A DNA stretch of 64,000 nt, taken from assembly GCF_002646595.1 (NCBI RefSeq), contig NZ_PDUD01000009.1:310001-374000 (forward strand), read 5' to 3'. The translations under genes were made by a program, and so were the position numbers. Positions 1-12,179 of this stretch are shown piece by piece (position 1 is the first letter of the stretch; every line of letters starts with the position of its first letter). The notes beneath the pieces were generated by a model that had not been told where the DNA came from, ran no database searches, and was given only the letters and a program-made list of their open reading frames with translations. Origin of the DNA: Flavilitoribacter nigricans DSM 23189 = NBRC 102662. Lineage in GTDB: Bacteria; Bacteroidota; Bacteroidia; Chitinophagales; Saprospiraceae.

Positions 1-146
1 AACTGCCACATATCAATAAAATCGCCGTTCAGGATGAGGGTGCCGACTTTAATGCTTTTCAGATATTGGAGCAGTTCTTTAGCGTGGCAGCCGTAGGTAC
101 CCAGGTGAACGTCCGAGAGTACTACGATATCGAGTTCTTTCTTCAT
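1..146 (-). CDS. Partial metallophosphoesterase, UDP-2,3-diacylglucosamine diphosphatase-like
   Basis: Only the first 48 codons are in the window; the gene runs off the left edge. The ATG at 146 opens MKKELDIVVLSDVHLGTYG, then a segment ending GDFIDMW. The D-x-H motif (SDVHLG) and the GD motif (NGDFID) are the first two metal-binding blocks of calcineurin-like phosphoesterases, and their form is that of the LpxH-like branch that hydrolyses UDP-2,3-diacylglucosamine in lipid A synthesis. The family call is firm; the exact substrate is inference because the GNHD and GHTH blocks lie outside the window. Confidence 0.75.
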   Translation of the reverse strand, partial: MKKELDIVVLSDVHLGTYGCHAKELLQYLKSIKVGTLILNGDFIDMWQ

Positions 147-699
147 AGATCGATTTTCGCTAAAGTATTTTGGACAAAAGTCGGTAATGAACGTAAACTG
201 GGTATGAAGGGAAATTTAAGTTTCTTATGCTATATGTGGAATCGCAATCCTCCCCGACGCAATGTGATTTGGATTGCTCAAGCCTAATTTAGGTCCGGCT
301 ATTCAGCATAAGTCCGAGAAGTACCGCCATGAAAACAGTCACTCGATTTCAATAAATTTGGACAAGATGAGAAAGACGGAGGTGACCAGAAAATTGGAAG
401 CGGGGTAGCTTTTTCCGCTGCTTTTAATCTTCTAGTCTCCCCCTCCGCCCGTCAGGAAGGATTATCAAATAATAAGATCAACTGCAGGAATCCCAAACCG
501 ATCCGCATCAGTATTTGCTGTACTTATATAAGAGACTGTTTGAAAACCTCTCACTGGGTTCCAAAACGCGGCTTTTGCCCCCACTTTGCACCTATTTTTA
601 ACTCCGTAGTTGTGCTATGCAGTGAAAAATAGCTTTCAATTGACGCCAAAATCCGGGTTTTTCTCCGGCAGCAGAAGTTTTCAAACAGTCTCTAAGAAC
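147..699. other. Gene-free stretch holding a MITE-like inverted repeat
   Basis: No convincing reading frame on either strand. The short plus-strand frames lie opposite the phosphoesterase start or inside the inverted repeat. The right third (531-693) is an inverted-repeat element, listed separately. Confidence 0.6.
531..693. mobile_element. MITE-like element, 163 bp with imperfect terminal inverted repeats
   Basis: The ends are exact 17-bp inverted repeats (AGAGACTGTTTGAAAAC at 531-547, its complement at 677-693). Similarity continues inward in diverged form to about 53 bp on each side (531-583 and 641-693), with a 57-bp core. If the element is read as 532-692, it is flanked by TAA on both sides (529-531 and 693-695), a possible 3-bp target duplication. 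It encodes nothing. TNA-type 3-bp duplications are known for some IS5-group elements, so a non-autonomous relative is plausible but inferred. It begins 7 bp past the stop codon of the SIMPL gene. Confidence 0.55.
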
Positions 700-1446
700 T
701 CAACTTATCCAATAATCCACAAAGAGCTGCGCCCTTATTTTGATCAAACCACTGTGCACCGTCATAGATTGATCCTGTACGTTACTGGTTGCCTGGGCTT
801 CCTCTACTAATTCTGAAGCATTGCGGACGGCAGCCGTCCGGGCCGAGATATCCACGTTGGCAATATTCCGGATCTTTTTTTGCTCCAAAGACAGTTCCTG
901 GAGCAACTTTTGGGAGAGGACGTCGGCCTGTTGCAGCGCTTCGAGATAAGCCAAAGCTCGTAAACTGTCCATATCAGAATGCGCATAGGTAATATAACCG
1001 ATCTGCAGATCCCGATTATCCAGCAACTCGGTATAAAGCGTGTCGAGCAGGTCGATATTGCGGACAGTGACGATCATGGAAGTTGTGCCGTTGTAGCCGG
1101 CGAAAACCCGGGTACTTTTGGTCCAATTGTAATTTTTGTGCATACTGATGACCGTAGTTTGCAGATCCGCTCGTTCGATGCCCAGGGATAATAAGGTAGT
1201 CGTAAGATCATCGGATTGCTCCAGAAGGCAGACTTTTGCGTCCTTCGCATTTCGCCGCTGACAAGTCAGATCGATGCTGAAGGTCGCCATATCCGGTACG
1301 GCTTCTATTTCTCCGGTGGCCTTGATCAGCATAGTATTGGCACCAGGCTTATCGGTGGCGGCTGCGGGCCGGCTACAAGAAAAAAGAAAAAGGGAGGCTG
1401 TTATCAGTAGGAATATCGCCTCAAAACGATTACGATAGTTTACCAT
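700..1446 (-). CDS. SIMPL (DUF541) domain lipoprotein
   Basis: 248 residues. The N-terminus has a hydrophobic stretch ending in a lipobox (LFLFSC, Cys about residue 24), so it is probably a lipid-anchored periplasmic or outer-membrane protein. The mature part begins with the typical SIMPL opening (KATGEIEAVPDMATFSIDL) and keeps the family pattern of alternating strands and a helix, including the late IRNIANVDIS segment. SIMPL proteins are widespread in cell envelopes and poorly understood; some affect oxidative stress or outer-membrane function, so no specific reaction is claimed. It lies 340 bp downstream of metH on the same strand and is probably a separate unit. Confidence 0.8.
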   Translation of the reverse strand: MVNYRNRFEAIFLLITASLFLFSCSRPAAATDKPGANTMLIKATGEIEAVPDMATFSIDLTCQRRNAKDAKVCLLEQSDDLTTTLLSLGIERADLQTTVISMHKNYNWTKSTRVFAGYNGTTSMIVTVRNIDLLDTLYTELLDNRDLQIGYITYAHSDMDSLRALAYLEALQQADVLSQKLLQELSLEQKKIRNIANVDISARTAAVRNASELVEEAQATSNVQDQSMTVHSGLIKIRAQLFVDYWIS

Positions 1447-1786
1447 TGCATTTTTTGTTTACGGAAATGAAAAAACATGAACTTTTCAAGTAGATGCATT
1501 TTCCATCTCCAGTACACAAAAAAAACGCATAAATAAATTGAGTTTTGGTCGATATTCTTTAGGATACTAACCTGGCGGACGATTACGGAACCGAACAACC
1601 GTTCCTCAGCAACGAAACACTTTGAGGGTAGCATAGCCATCGAAGACCTGTCTTGGCTAAAGCGGGCAGGTTCACTTCTGAAGTCCGGGATCATCGGGAT
1701 TCAAGACAGCACCGGCTCAAGGGGACCAATACATTTGTCCCCGAACCATTCACACACCAAAGTTCGGCAGCCTGTCCAGGTAGACC
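1447..1786. other. Intergenic region after metH
   Basis: 340 bp without a convincing gene; an 84-codon minus-strand frame at 1440-1694 has no recognisable features and overlaps the SIMPL start. A 6-bp stem with a 10-base loop (1721-1742, GGGGAC/GTCCCC) lies about 45 nt past the metH stop and could help end that transcript, but no U-run follows. No riboswitch was recognised. Confidence 0.5.
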
Positions 1787-5467
<3,681 letters not shown>

Positions 5468-5612
5468 AAGTAAAATGCTTATTTTTTCCCGTATGACGGG
5501 CAGGATGGTTTAGGGTGGATCCAACCGGGAGAATGGCGTGGCCGGCCGGAATTATTTTAAACAACATTTCAATTCCTAAAAAAGATTGGTTCTACTGGTC
5601 GGAAAAGTCCGG

Positions 5613-5620
5613 CAAAGTTA
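5613..5620 (-). promoter_or_regulatory. Candidate -7 promoter element of metH
   Basis: Read on the minus strand this is TAACTTTG, an exact match to the Bacteroidota TAnnTTTG box, about 150 bp before the metH ATG. No good -33 element accompanies it. The implied leader of about 135 nt shows no SAM or cobalamin riboswitch that I can recognise. Confidence 0.45.
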
Positions 5621-5735
5621 TCCAATTTTGGATAAATAAATGCATCTGGGGAGATACGGCGGAAGAAAGGAGATACCGTTCCCGCCGGAAGTGCCGCAAT
5701 ACCAGGAAGATACCTCCGGAAGAGTCGTTGGGCCA

Positions 5736-7064
5736 TTAAATCGTCATGGTAAAGATCGATCCCTGTCCGTCGACCGTCTGTACCTCCAGGCTGCCCTTGT
5801 GCAATCGCATGATCTGGCGGGATAAACTCAGACCAATACCCGAGCCGGTTTCCTTGGTGGTATAAAAAGGAATGAAGATCTGATCCAGTTTTTCGGCCGG
5901 GATCCCGGGACCGTTATCCGCCACCTGGAAACTCACCTTGCCGTTGGTACTTTTCTGCAAATGAACGTTGATCACCTTATCCGCCTGTCCCTCCAGGGCA
6001 TCCATGGCATTTTTGATCAGATTGATCAGCACCTGCTCCAGGAGATTGGGATCTCCCTGAAACTGGACTTCACTCGGTGGGGTGTGCAATTGGAAGTTGA
6101 TGTTCTCGGCCTCGATCCGGGCCCGGAATAAAGTTTCGGCCTCTTCCAGCAATTCTTTGCCGTCCACCAATTGGAATTTGGGCGGCGGAATGCGGGTCAG
6201 CTCGCGGTAGGTATCGGTAAAGGCCATCAGCCCCTGACTCCGTTTTTGGATCACTCCCAGCGAATGACGGACCATCTTCAGTGCATCCTGGTCCAGTTCC
6301 GACTTTTCACCGATAATGTCCTTCAGGGTAGAGCTCAGGGAGGCGATGGGTGCCACGGAATTCATGATCTCATGGGTCAGAATGCGGATCAGCTTTTGCC
6401 AGGCCATGAGTTCCTGACCTTCCAGTTCGCTTTGGATGTTCTGAAAAGAAACCAGCTTCAGCCGGCTTTTATTCAGGACCAGTTCGGTAGACTGGATTGC
6501 GACCTGGAGCAGTTTATTATCAATGATCAGTTTGGTTAAGGTACGTTCCCCGGACGGCAGGTCCCGCACCGTGGCGAACAGCTTTTCATCGACCGTGCGC
6601 AGGCCTTCGAGATTGATCAGGTAAGATTTGTGCAGCAGGCCCTGCAGCGCTTTATTCATCAACACGATCTCCTCGTCTTCGTCGTAGCAAAGCAGACCGA
6701 TATTGATGTGCTCCACTACTGTCTGCAGAAACTGGTGATTGGCCTCTTTTTCCGCCCGCACTTCCTGAAATTTCCGGTTGATGAGGTTAAACCCATCGTA
6801 CAACTGCCCAAAGGACCGGCCCCGGTGGGCGGCCGACGAGGTAGTCGTATAATCATTGAATTTAATGCTGGTCAGGAAATTGACCAGGTCCCGGTTGGTC
6901 TGGTCGACGTAGTAGAAAAGATTAAAGACCATGACTATGGTCAGCAGAAAAGCAAGTACCACCGGCAGGTCAATGGTACCATCGTAACTGGCAACTCCAC
7001 CGGCCAGCAGCAAGACCAGGATCACAATCCGGATCACGACGTTAACGCGAAAACGATACAGCAC
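5736..7064 (-). CDS. Orphan membrane sensor histidine kinase
   Basis: 442 residues. Two membrane spans (about 8-25 and 33-52) are followed by a linker, a PAS-like region (about 105-205), a dimerisation/phosphoacceptor domain with the H-box LTHEIMNS (His231), and a HATPase domain (N-box NLIKNAMDAL, G1 DNGPGIP, G2 GSGIGLSLS, to 442). The order resembles NtrY-type kinases. The periplasmic loop is almost absent, so it probably senses a membrane or cytoplasmic cue. No response regulator is next to it. The start is a GTG at 7064, supported by a TATATTTG promoter box only 26 bp upstream; the EamA transporter gene ends 62 bp before it. Confidence 0.9.
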   Translation of the reverse strand: MLYRFRVNVVIRIVILVLLLAGGVASYDGTIDLPVVLAFLLTIVMVFNLFYYVDQTNRDLVNFLTSIKFNDYTTTSSAAHRGRSFGQLYDGFNLINRKFQEVRAEKEANHQFLQTVVEHINIGLLCYDEDEEIVLMNKALQGLLHKSYLINLEGLRTVDEKLFATVRDLPSGERTLTKLIIDNKLLQVAIQSTELVLNKSRLKLVSFQNIQSELEGQELMAWQKLIRILTHEIMNSVAPIASLSSTLKDIIGEKSELDQDALKMVRHSLGVIQKRSQGLMAFTDTYRELTRIPPPKFQLVDGKELLEEAETLFRARIEAENINFQLHTPPSEVQFQGDPNLLEQVLINLIKNAMDALEGQADKVINVHLQKSTNGKVSFQVADNGPGIPAEKLDQIFIPFYTTKETGSGIGLSLSRQIMRLHKGSLEVQTVDGQGSIFTMTI

Positions 7065-7089
7065 GGGCTTGGAATGATTTTAGTTCCTA

Positions 7090-7097
7090 CAAATATA
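7090..7097 (-). promoter_or_regulatory. Candidate -7 promoter element of the histidine kinase gene
   Basis: On the minus strand it reads TATATTTG, an exact TAnnTTTG box, 25 bp before the GTG start. It suggests the kinase has its own promoter and a leader of only about 20 nt. The -33 region is weak. Confidence 0.5.
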
Positions 7098-7126
7098 GGA
7101 TTTTCGGCGAAAGGTGTAAGGCCCTA

Positions 7127-7990
7127 TCAGGTGATGAGCAACTGATCCGAACGCTTCCGCCGCTTCTGGCGATCCAGTAATATCAACCGGACAATGAGAG
7201 CTGCAACAATGAGAAACCCGCCGATTATAGCCAGATTGGATGGTCGTTCGCCGTGGCCGATCAATACCCATACCGGATTGAGGATGGGTTCCAGCATGGC
7301 CAGCAGGGAGGCCTCCAGGGCGGTGATCCGCTGCAGGCCGTAGGTAAAGAGTACATAGCCCATTCCCAACTGCATGATCCCCAGAAAGGCCAGCATACCG
7401 TGTTGGGGTAAGGTAGCCGGAGCGGACTGCAGGAAAAAGGGCAACCCGATCAGCATCACCCAGATGTTTCCCCAAAAGATGGCCGCTACGTGGTACTGCG
7501 GTGGATTTACCCGCTGCCCCAGGAAAAAAGCCGCCAGCAGCAGGCCCGATAGAGCTGCCAGCCCGATCCCTAATCCACCCGTCCAGTTGAGGTCACCGAA
7601 AAAGAACAGTCCCATACCGAGGAAGCAGAATACCGTGGTCCAGAGGTTGATCCGGTTCAGTGGGGTTTTGAAAAGGACGGGTTCCAGCAACAGGATATAG
7701 GCCGTGCCGGTATATTGCAGAAAGATCGCATTGGCGGCAGTGGTGAGTTTGGTCGCGACCACGAAGGTGAGCAGCAGCAGGGTGTAAAACAGGGTATTGA
7801 TCCACATCTGCCGGTTGAATTGCAGCACCTGTTTACGGAATAAGAGTCCGAACAGCAACATGGCATAGGTAGACCGGTAGAACAGAATAGTGAAGGCATC
7901 CTGTGGCAGTAGCTTGATGAAAAGCCCGGCAGTACTCCAGAGTACCGCCGCCATGATGGTTGCGGCAATTCCGCGGTAGCGAGTTTGCAT
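7127..7990 (-). CDS. EamA/DMT-family permease
   Basis: 287 residues with about ten hydrophobic helices in two halves, the tandem EamA layout of drug/metabolite transporters. It opens with the family pattern (AAVLWSTAGLFIKLLP) and its second half has AAFFLGQRV followed by LLAMLEPILNPVWVLIGHGE, the conserved end of the second EamA unit. It probably exports a small metabolite across the inner membrane; the substrate cannot be inferred. The ATG at 7990 is preceded by an array of 7-bp repeats (7997-8052) and then a good promoter (8071-8100), so the repeats are probably in its 5' leader. Confidence 0.9.
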   Translation of the reverse strand: MQTRYRGIAATIMAAVLWSTAGLFIKLLPQDAFTILFYRSTYAMLLFGLLFRKQVLQFNRQMWINTLFYTLLLLTFVVATKLTTAANAIFLQYTGTAYILLLEPVLFKTPLNRINLWTTVFCFLGMGLFFFGDLNWTGGLGIGLAALSGLLLAAFFLGQRVNPPQYHVAAIFWGNIWVMLIGLPFFLQSAPATLPQHGMLAFLGIMQLGMGYVLFTYGLQRITALEASLLAMLEPILNPVWVLIGHGERPSNLAIIGGFLIVAALIVRLILLDRQKRRKRSDQLLIT

Positions 7991-7996
7991 TGTCTG

Positions 7997-8052
7997 ACGG
8001 TTGAGGGTTGATGGTCGACGGTCTAGGGTCGAGGGTTGACGGTCGACGGTTT
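7997..8052. repeat. Period-7 repeat array, eight heptads
   Basis: Eight consecutive 7-mers of the pattern A-[C/G/T]-GGT-[C/T]-G, for example ACGGTTG, AGGGTTG, ATGGTCG, AGGGTCG, kept strictly in phase although no two neighbours are identical. It fills the space between the EamA start codon and its promoter. A related array lies at 63015-63116, upstream of the double-AAA+ gene. Confidence 0.85.
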
Positions 8053-8070
8053 TGCTTTAAAAATAAGCCG

Positions 8071-8100
8071 CAAAAGTACCCTACTCCTCCGAATTTGCAA
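8071..8100 (-). promoter_or_regulatory. Bacteroidota-type promoter of the EamA transporter gene
   Basis: On the minus strand a TTG (8098-8100) is separated by 19 bp from TACTTTTG (8071-8078), matching the Bacteroidota -33/-7 promoter in both sequence and spacing. Transcription would start near 8065, just before the heptad repeats. Confidence 0.65.
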
Positions 8101-8283
8101 TAGTTCGGTGCGAATGAATTTTGGGCGCTTGCGGGCAGTTTTGCACTTCAACCGATGTGGTCGGAAAACCGTTCCAACGATCCCGAAAATATTCGAAATA
8201 TTCCTACCTGAAGATCAGCGTTGGGAAAGTCCCGCAAACCACTTGCTTTATCCAACTTTAATGACTGAACCTTCCGGCTGGGA

Positions 8284-9198
8284 TCAGATCACAAACTGGC
8301 GCAGGTAGCGACTACTTTGCTGCAGCGATTCTTTGCGACGCTCCAGGTTACCTTCAAAAGCGCGGTCTTCCACTTCCACACAGACCGGTCCGTTGTATCC
8401 GGTATCGGTGAGCGTGGAAAAGAACTGCCCCCAATTGACGTCGCCCATGCCGGGTAATTTGGGGGTGTGGTACTCGTTGGGAAAGGCCATAATTCCCACA
8501 TCATTCAGTTTGTGCCGGTCCAGACGGACATCCTTTGCGTGGATATGGAATAGTTTGTGGGAAAAGTCCCGGATGGGTTTCAGGTAATCCATCATCTGCC
8601 AGATCATGTGGGAAGGATCATAGTTCAGCCCGAAGTAATCACTGGGAATAGCTTCGAACATGCGCCGCCAGACTGCCGGTGATTGCGCCAGGTTCTTCCC
8701 GCCCGGCCATTCATCTTTCGTAAAGGACATCGGGCAATTCTCGATTCCAATCTTCACTTCGTGTTCTTCCGCAAAGGCGATCAGGGGTTGCCACACTTCC
8801 AGGAAGCGCGGCCAGTTATCATCAACCGATTTGGTCCAGTCCCGGCCGATAAAGGTATTCACCCGGCCGAGTTCGAGCAGGGCGGCCGCCTCGATCACCC
8901 GCTTGAGGTGATCAATGTAAACCTGGGCCTCCGCCTGGTCCGGTACCAGCGGATTCGGGTAATAGCCCAGGGCGCTGATCTCTACCCGTTTCCGGATGAT
9001 CAGTTCGCGTACATTTTTGGCATCCCTGGCCGAAAAGTCCGTTACATTCAGATGGGTAACTCCGGCATAGCGACGTTCGGCTTTTCCTTCGGGCCAGCAC
9101 ATGACCTCGATACAGTCATAATCCGCCTCCCGGGCCACATCCATGACGGCCTCCAGAGACAATTCGGGTAAAATGGCGGTAACAAATCCTAATTGCAT
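8284..9198 (-). CDS. Sugar phosphate isomerase/epimerase-like TIM-barrel protein
   Basis: 304 residues from the ATG at 9198 ([12 protein letters not shown]). The frame stays open upstream to 9282, but those 28 codons do not look like the family and the first barrel strand begins at this Met. It belongs to the xylose-isomerase-like TIM-barrel family. Likely metal ligands appear in order: GIENCPM (Glu), NYDPSHM (Asp and His), FHIHAKD (His) and CVEVED (Glu). Such proteins isomerise or epimerise sugars or inositols, or act as dehydratases; the substrate is not predictable. It appears to be a single-gene unit. Confidence 0.85.
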   Translation of the reverse strand: MQLGFVTAILPELSLEAVMDVAREADYDCIEVMCWPEGKAERRYAGVTHLNVTDFSARDAKNVRELIIRKRVEISALGYYPNPLVPDQAEAQVYIDHLKRVIEAAALLELGRVNTFIGRDWTKSVDDNWPRFLEVWQPLIAFAEEHEVKIGIENCPMSFTKDEWPGGKNLAQSPAVWRRMFEAIPSDYFGLNYDPSHMIWQMMDYLKPIRDFSHKLFHIHAKDVRLDRHKLNDVGIMAFPNEYHTPKLPGMGDVNWGQFFSTLTDTGYNGPVCVEVEDRAFEGNLERRKESLQQSSRYLRQFVI

Positions 9199-9412
9199 AG
9201 TATTTTCAGATGATGATTTATGAATGCTGATTACTCGTGGACCTGCCGGTATTGCGATCCGGGCGTGTAGTGGAAAGCCCATGCTCTACCGATAACGATC
9301 CGTTCGGCTTTCCTCCGGATCGGGAGTGAGACCGGTATCCACTGTGGTGTTTTTTGACCGGTAACCGGCCCCGCAGACTCCGGACTTCGACCGCCCCAAT
9401 ATAATATTTCCC

Positions 9413-9444
9413 TTGCGGTATTCTTCCCGAATATTGTACTTTTA
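9413..9444 (+). promoter_or_regulatory. Candidate promoter of the lipoprotein pair
   Basis: TTG (9413-9415) lies 21 bp before TACTTTTA (9437-9444), one base off the TAnnTTTG box. It sits 28 bp before the ATG at 9473. Confidence 0.5.
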
Positions 9445-9472
9445 GGGCATTAATATCATTAACATTAAAATC

Positions 9473-10222
9473 ATGAAAAGATTTCTGCTGTTATTAGTCA
9501 CTGCTTCTCTGTTCTTCCTAACCGGCTGTCTGGAAGTATTGGAAGACGTTTATCTCAATGCCGACGGATCCGGTAAATACCAGATCACCATGGATATGAG
9601 TGAACTGTTCAGCGACCCCATGCTCAAGAGTATTATCGATGAGCAAGCCAAAAAAGAAGCCGGCGCCGACGAAGATGCGCCCCTCGAAATGGACTCCGTC
9701 ATGTATTTTAAGGACGCCCCGGAATTTAAACAGCTTAGTGCGTCCGATCAGGCATTGATCAAGGACGTTTCCATCAATATGAACGCCAGTGAAAGTAAAG
9801 GCGAAATGGTCATCCGTATGAATTTCCCGTTCAGTAGTCTGGATGATTTTGAAAAAATGGGCGAAGTAATGAAAAAGCTCAATGTAGAGAAAGATGCCGG
9901 TGGGCCGGCCGGGATGATGGGCAACGGTATGTTCGGTACGCAGGGCGCCCAGTTCGCACTGAATAAAAGAGTACTTACCCGGATGCCTATGCCGGACGCC
10001 AAGGAACTACTGGGTCAGGATGAAGACAATCTGGCCATGATGAAAATGTTCTTCCAGGGCGCTTCCTACACCACCGTTTATCACCTGCCGGGTAAAGTAA
10101 AAAAGACCGATATTCCCAATGCCGTAGTGGATGGTAAAACCGTAACGGTAGAAAATAACTTTCTGGATATCATCGAAGGCAAAGCCAAGGTAGCCGGTGA
10201 TATCAAGTTTAAAAAGCGATAG
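9473..10222 (+). CDS. Lipoprotein of unknown function
   Basis: 249 residues. It begins with a clear lipoprotein signal (MKRFLLLLVTASLFFLTGC, Cys19). The mature part opens LEVLEDVYLNADGSGKYQITMDMS, a beta-rich start shared with small Bacteroidota lipoproteins whose role is unknown to me; the middle has a Met- and Gly-rich stretch (GMMGNGMFG) and the end (TVENNFLDIIEG) is again strand-like. No catalytic motif is visible. It is followed after 5 bp by the next gene, so the two are almost certainly co-transcribed. Confidence 0.8.
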   Translation: MKRFLLLLVTASLFFLTGCLEVLEDVYLNADGSGKYQITMDMSELFSDPMLKSIIDEQAKKEAGADEDAPLEMDSVMYFKDAPEFKQLSASDQALIKDVSINMNASESKGEMVIRMNFPFSSLDDFEKMGEVMKKLNVEKDAGGPAGMMGNGMFGTQGAQFALNKRVLTRMPMPDAKELLGQDEDNLAMMKMFFQGASYTTVYHLPGKVKKTDIPNAVVDGKTVTVENNFLDIIEGKAKVAGDIKFKKR

Positions 10223-10227
10223 ATACT

Positions 10228-10653
10228 ATGATCGATAAAATCAAAAAAGCTTTACAGGACGCTTCAGATGTGATCAAGGATCAGACTTCCAGTCTGAGCG
10301 AAGGGGCGAAAGAAAAAACCTACCAGCTTATTGACGAATGGCTGCAGATCTTTCCCAAACTGGAGATCTACGGATTGGAGGTCAATAGCTTTGGTCTGAG
10401 TGTGGCCCTGAGTCCGGCACTGGAGGCGGAATTGATTGGCGATCACAAAAAATTCACCCCGGAACGGATCAATCAGATCTTACAGGAAAACAAATCCAGT
10501 GCGGCCCTCACTTCGGTTTTCACTACTATCAAAACCGCTTATACCCTGCACCGGAAAACCTACGCCAACCTGCGGGATCCGCTGATCGTAAAGATCAAGG
10601 TCAAGATCACTCCCGAGATAAACGTCATCATCGGCGAACCGCTCATCCAGTGA
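10228..10653 (+). CDS. Hypothetical cytoplasmic protein, second gene of the lipoprotein operon
   Basis: 141 residues, no signal peptide or membrane span. The first 40 residues form an amphipathic, charged helix (MIDKIKKALQDASDVIKDQ); the middle has strands (FPKLEIYGLEVNSFGLSVAL) and the end is a strand pair (IVKIKVKITPEINVIIGEP). I do not recognise a family. It starts 5 bp after the lipoprotein stop and ends 15 bp before a perfect terminator palindrome, so it is the last gene of a two-gene operon. Confidence 0.75.
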   Translation: MIDKIKKALQDASDVIKDQTSSLSEGAKEKTYQLIDEWLQIFPKLEIYGLEVNSFGLSVALSPALEAELIGDHKKFTPERINQILQENKSSAALTSVFTTIKTAYTLHRKTYANLRDPLIVKIKVKITPEINVIIGEPLIQ

Positions 10654-10667
10654 TCGGGTGACCAGAC

Positions 10668-10708
10668 AAAAAAATGCCGCTCTCCAGGCCTGGAGAGCGG
10701 CATTTTTT
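10668..10708. terminator. Perfect bidirectional terminator
   Basis: A 20-bp arm beginning AAAAAATGCCGC (10669-10688) is followed directly by its exact complement ending in TTTTTT (10689-10708). Both strands read a GC-rich stem followed by a T-run. It separates two convergent genes, the plus-strand pair ending at 10653 and the TPR gene ending at 10730. Confidence 0.92.
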
Positions 10709-10729
10709 ATTTCGTTAACGCAGAGCTGA

Positions 10730-12064
10730 TTACTCGTTGAAGTAGGAAGAATCGTTAGAACCTCCTGACTGAACTTTTTCCATCCGTTCTTTGAACTTGT
10801 TGGAAGTATCCAGGTCATCTTTTCTGGCGTAGATCTCTTTAAGTGCGATCAGCGTATTCAGGCTGTTCGGATCGAGACTTTCCGCTTTCTGGAAGTAAGG
10901 CAGTGCCTTGTCAAATTCTTCGAAGATCTCAGCCTTCTTGGCTTCGTATTTTTTCATACCCTCTTTTGAGAAGTCATTGGACAGCTCGTTCAACTCAGAA
11001 GTCATGTTGGCTGCTCTGTTGTAGTAGAGAGCACCGATGCTGTACTGAGCGTCGAAATCCTTAGGATCTCTCTGCAGTGTCTGGTTGTAGTATTCGAGCG
11101 CCTCATCGAAATATTCCGTGGCTTTCTCCAAGTTTCCAGCCTTGAATTCTTTCTGATACAGGTTGTCGTAAACACTACCCATGGTCACATACAGGGTAAG
11201 GTTTTCGGGTTCTTTCTCGATAGCTGTTTTCAGCTTGCCGATCAGTTCGTTCAGCTTTCCAATTTTCAGGAAGTGGTTGATCTCGGCAAACAGCAGAGAA
11301 ACTTCCTCCGGATACTTTTCGCGACCTGCCTGCAGGTACTGATAAGCTGCATCTAAGTCTGCATCTTCCGCTTTAGAGTTCAGGGAGTACAGTGCTTCGT
11401 AGATAGCAGGCTTGTCGTAGTCCGCTTTGTACAGTTCCTCGAAGATCGGACCGGCCATGTTCAACATGTTGTTGTTCAGGGCAGCCAGACCGGCCAGGTA
11501 TTTCTGGTCCATGAGGGCCGCTTCGTCATCCAGCGTACTGCTTTCGCCGTTCTGCTTCAGCACTTCGTGTGCTTCCAGACCAGCTGCGAAGTTGGTGTAA
11601 GCAGCTCCGTAGTTCTGAGCTTCGTAAGCGTAGATACCAAAGTTGTACAGGTGGCCCTGTACTTCAGACAGGCCTTTCATGGCGTCTCTGACGTAGTATT
11701 TTTTGGATTTCTTCGCCTGCTCATTTTTTTCCAGAGCCGTCGTGTAGGCTTTAAATGCTTTTACCGCCAGCATATCTACTTTCGGCAGTTCATCTTCGGT
11801 GCCCAGGCCAGTTTGCTTGATAACGGCAATCTGGTTAGCCAGTGCACTATAAATATCTCCTTTCAGCAGATAAAAACTGGGATCGGCAGCGTCCTCTCCG
11901 CTAGGTTCTCCCTCGATAGCGTTCACTGCTTCCGTCAGCTTCTCTTTATTGCTTTGATCGAGGTTGAATGCGTTCAGCGCTTTCTTTGCTTCCTTTGCGT
12001 CCTGCGCCTGCAGTGAGGCGGCAAATAACACAAAAGCAAACATTCCTAAGATCAGTTTTTTCAT
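10730..12064 (-). CDS. Secreted tetratricopeptide-repeat protein
   Basis: 444 residues with a Sec signal peptide (MKKLILGMFAFVLFAASLQAQ, cleavage about residue 21). The rest is helical, with several TPR-like repeats: YLLKGDIYSALA, AYTNFAAGLEAHEVL, LTLYVTMGSVYDNLYQ, ATEYFDEALEYYNQTLQRDPKD, and near the end ALPYFQKAESLDPNSLNTLIALKEIYARKDD. TPR proteins act as scaffolds; the partner is unknown. The ATG at 12064 is followed by a typical lysine-rich signal start. It shares a terminator with the convergent lipoprotein pair; gyrA ends 116 bp upstream on the same strand. Confidence 0.88.
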   Translation of the reverse strand: MKKLILGMFAFVLFAASLQAQDAKEAKKALNAFNLDQSNKEKLTEAVNAIEGEPSGEDAADPSFYLLKGDIYSALANQIAVIKQTGLGTEDELPKVDMLAVKAFKAYTTALEKNEQAKKSKKYYVRDAMKGLSEVQGHLYNFGIYAYEAQNYGAAYTNFAAGLEAHEVLKQNGESSTLDDEAALMDQKYLAGLAALNNNMLNMAGPIFEELYKADYDKPAIYEALYSLNSKAEDADLDAAYQYLQAGREKYPEEVSLLFAEINHFLKIGKLNELIGKLKTAIEKEPENLTLYVTMGSVYDNLYQKEFKAGNLEKATEYFDEALEYYNQTLQRDPKDFDAQYSIGALYYNRAANMTSELNELSNDFSKEGMKKYEAKKAEIFEEFDKALPYFQKAESLDPNSLNTLIALKEIYARKDDLDTSNKFKERMEKVQSGGSNDSSYFNE

Positions 12065-12179
12065 TGTTGTTTAAGTTTTAGTGATCGAAAAACCGGTATT
12101 ATGACGTTTACAACCGGTTTGAGGTACCTATATGTTTGTTAAAATAAGAAACCTTTCTGTTAAAGAACGTTAAATGCGG

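Noticed and set aside
5468-5735. Possible SAM or cobalamin riboswitch before metH
   Set aside because: Checked for the B12 box and SAM-I type conserved blocks; none seen. Only a promoter box is supported.
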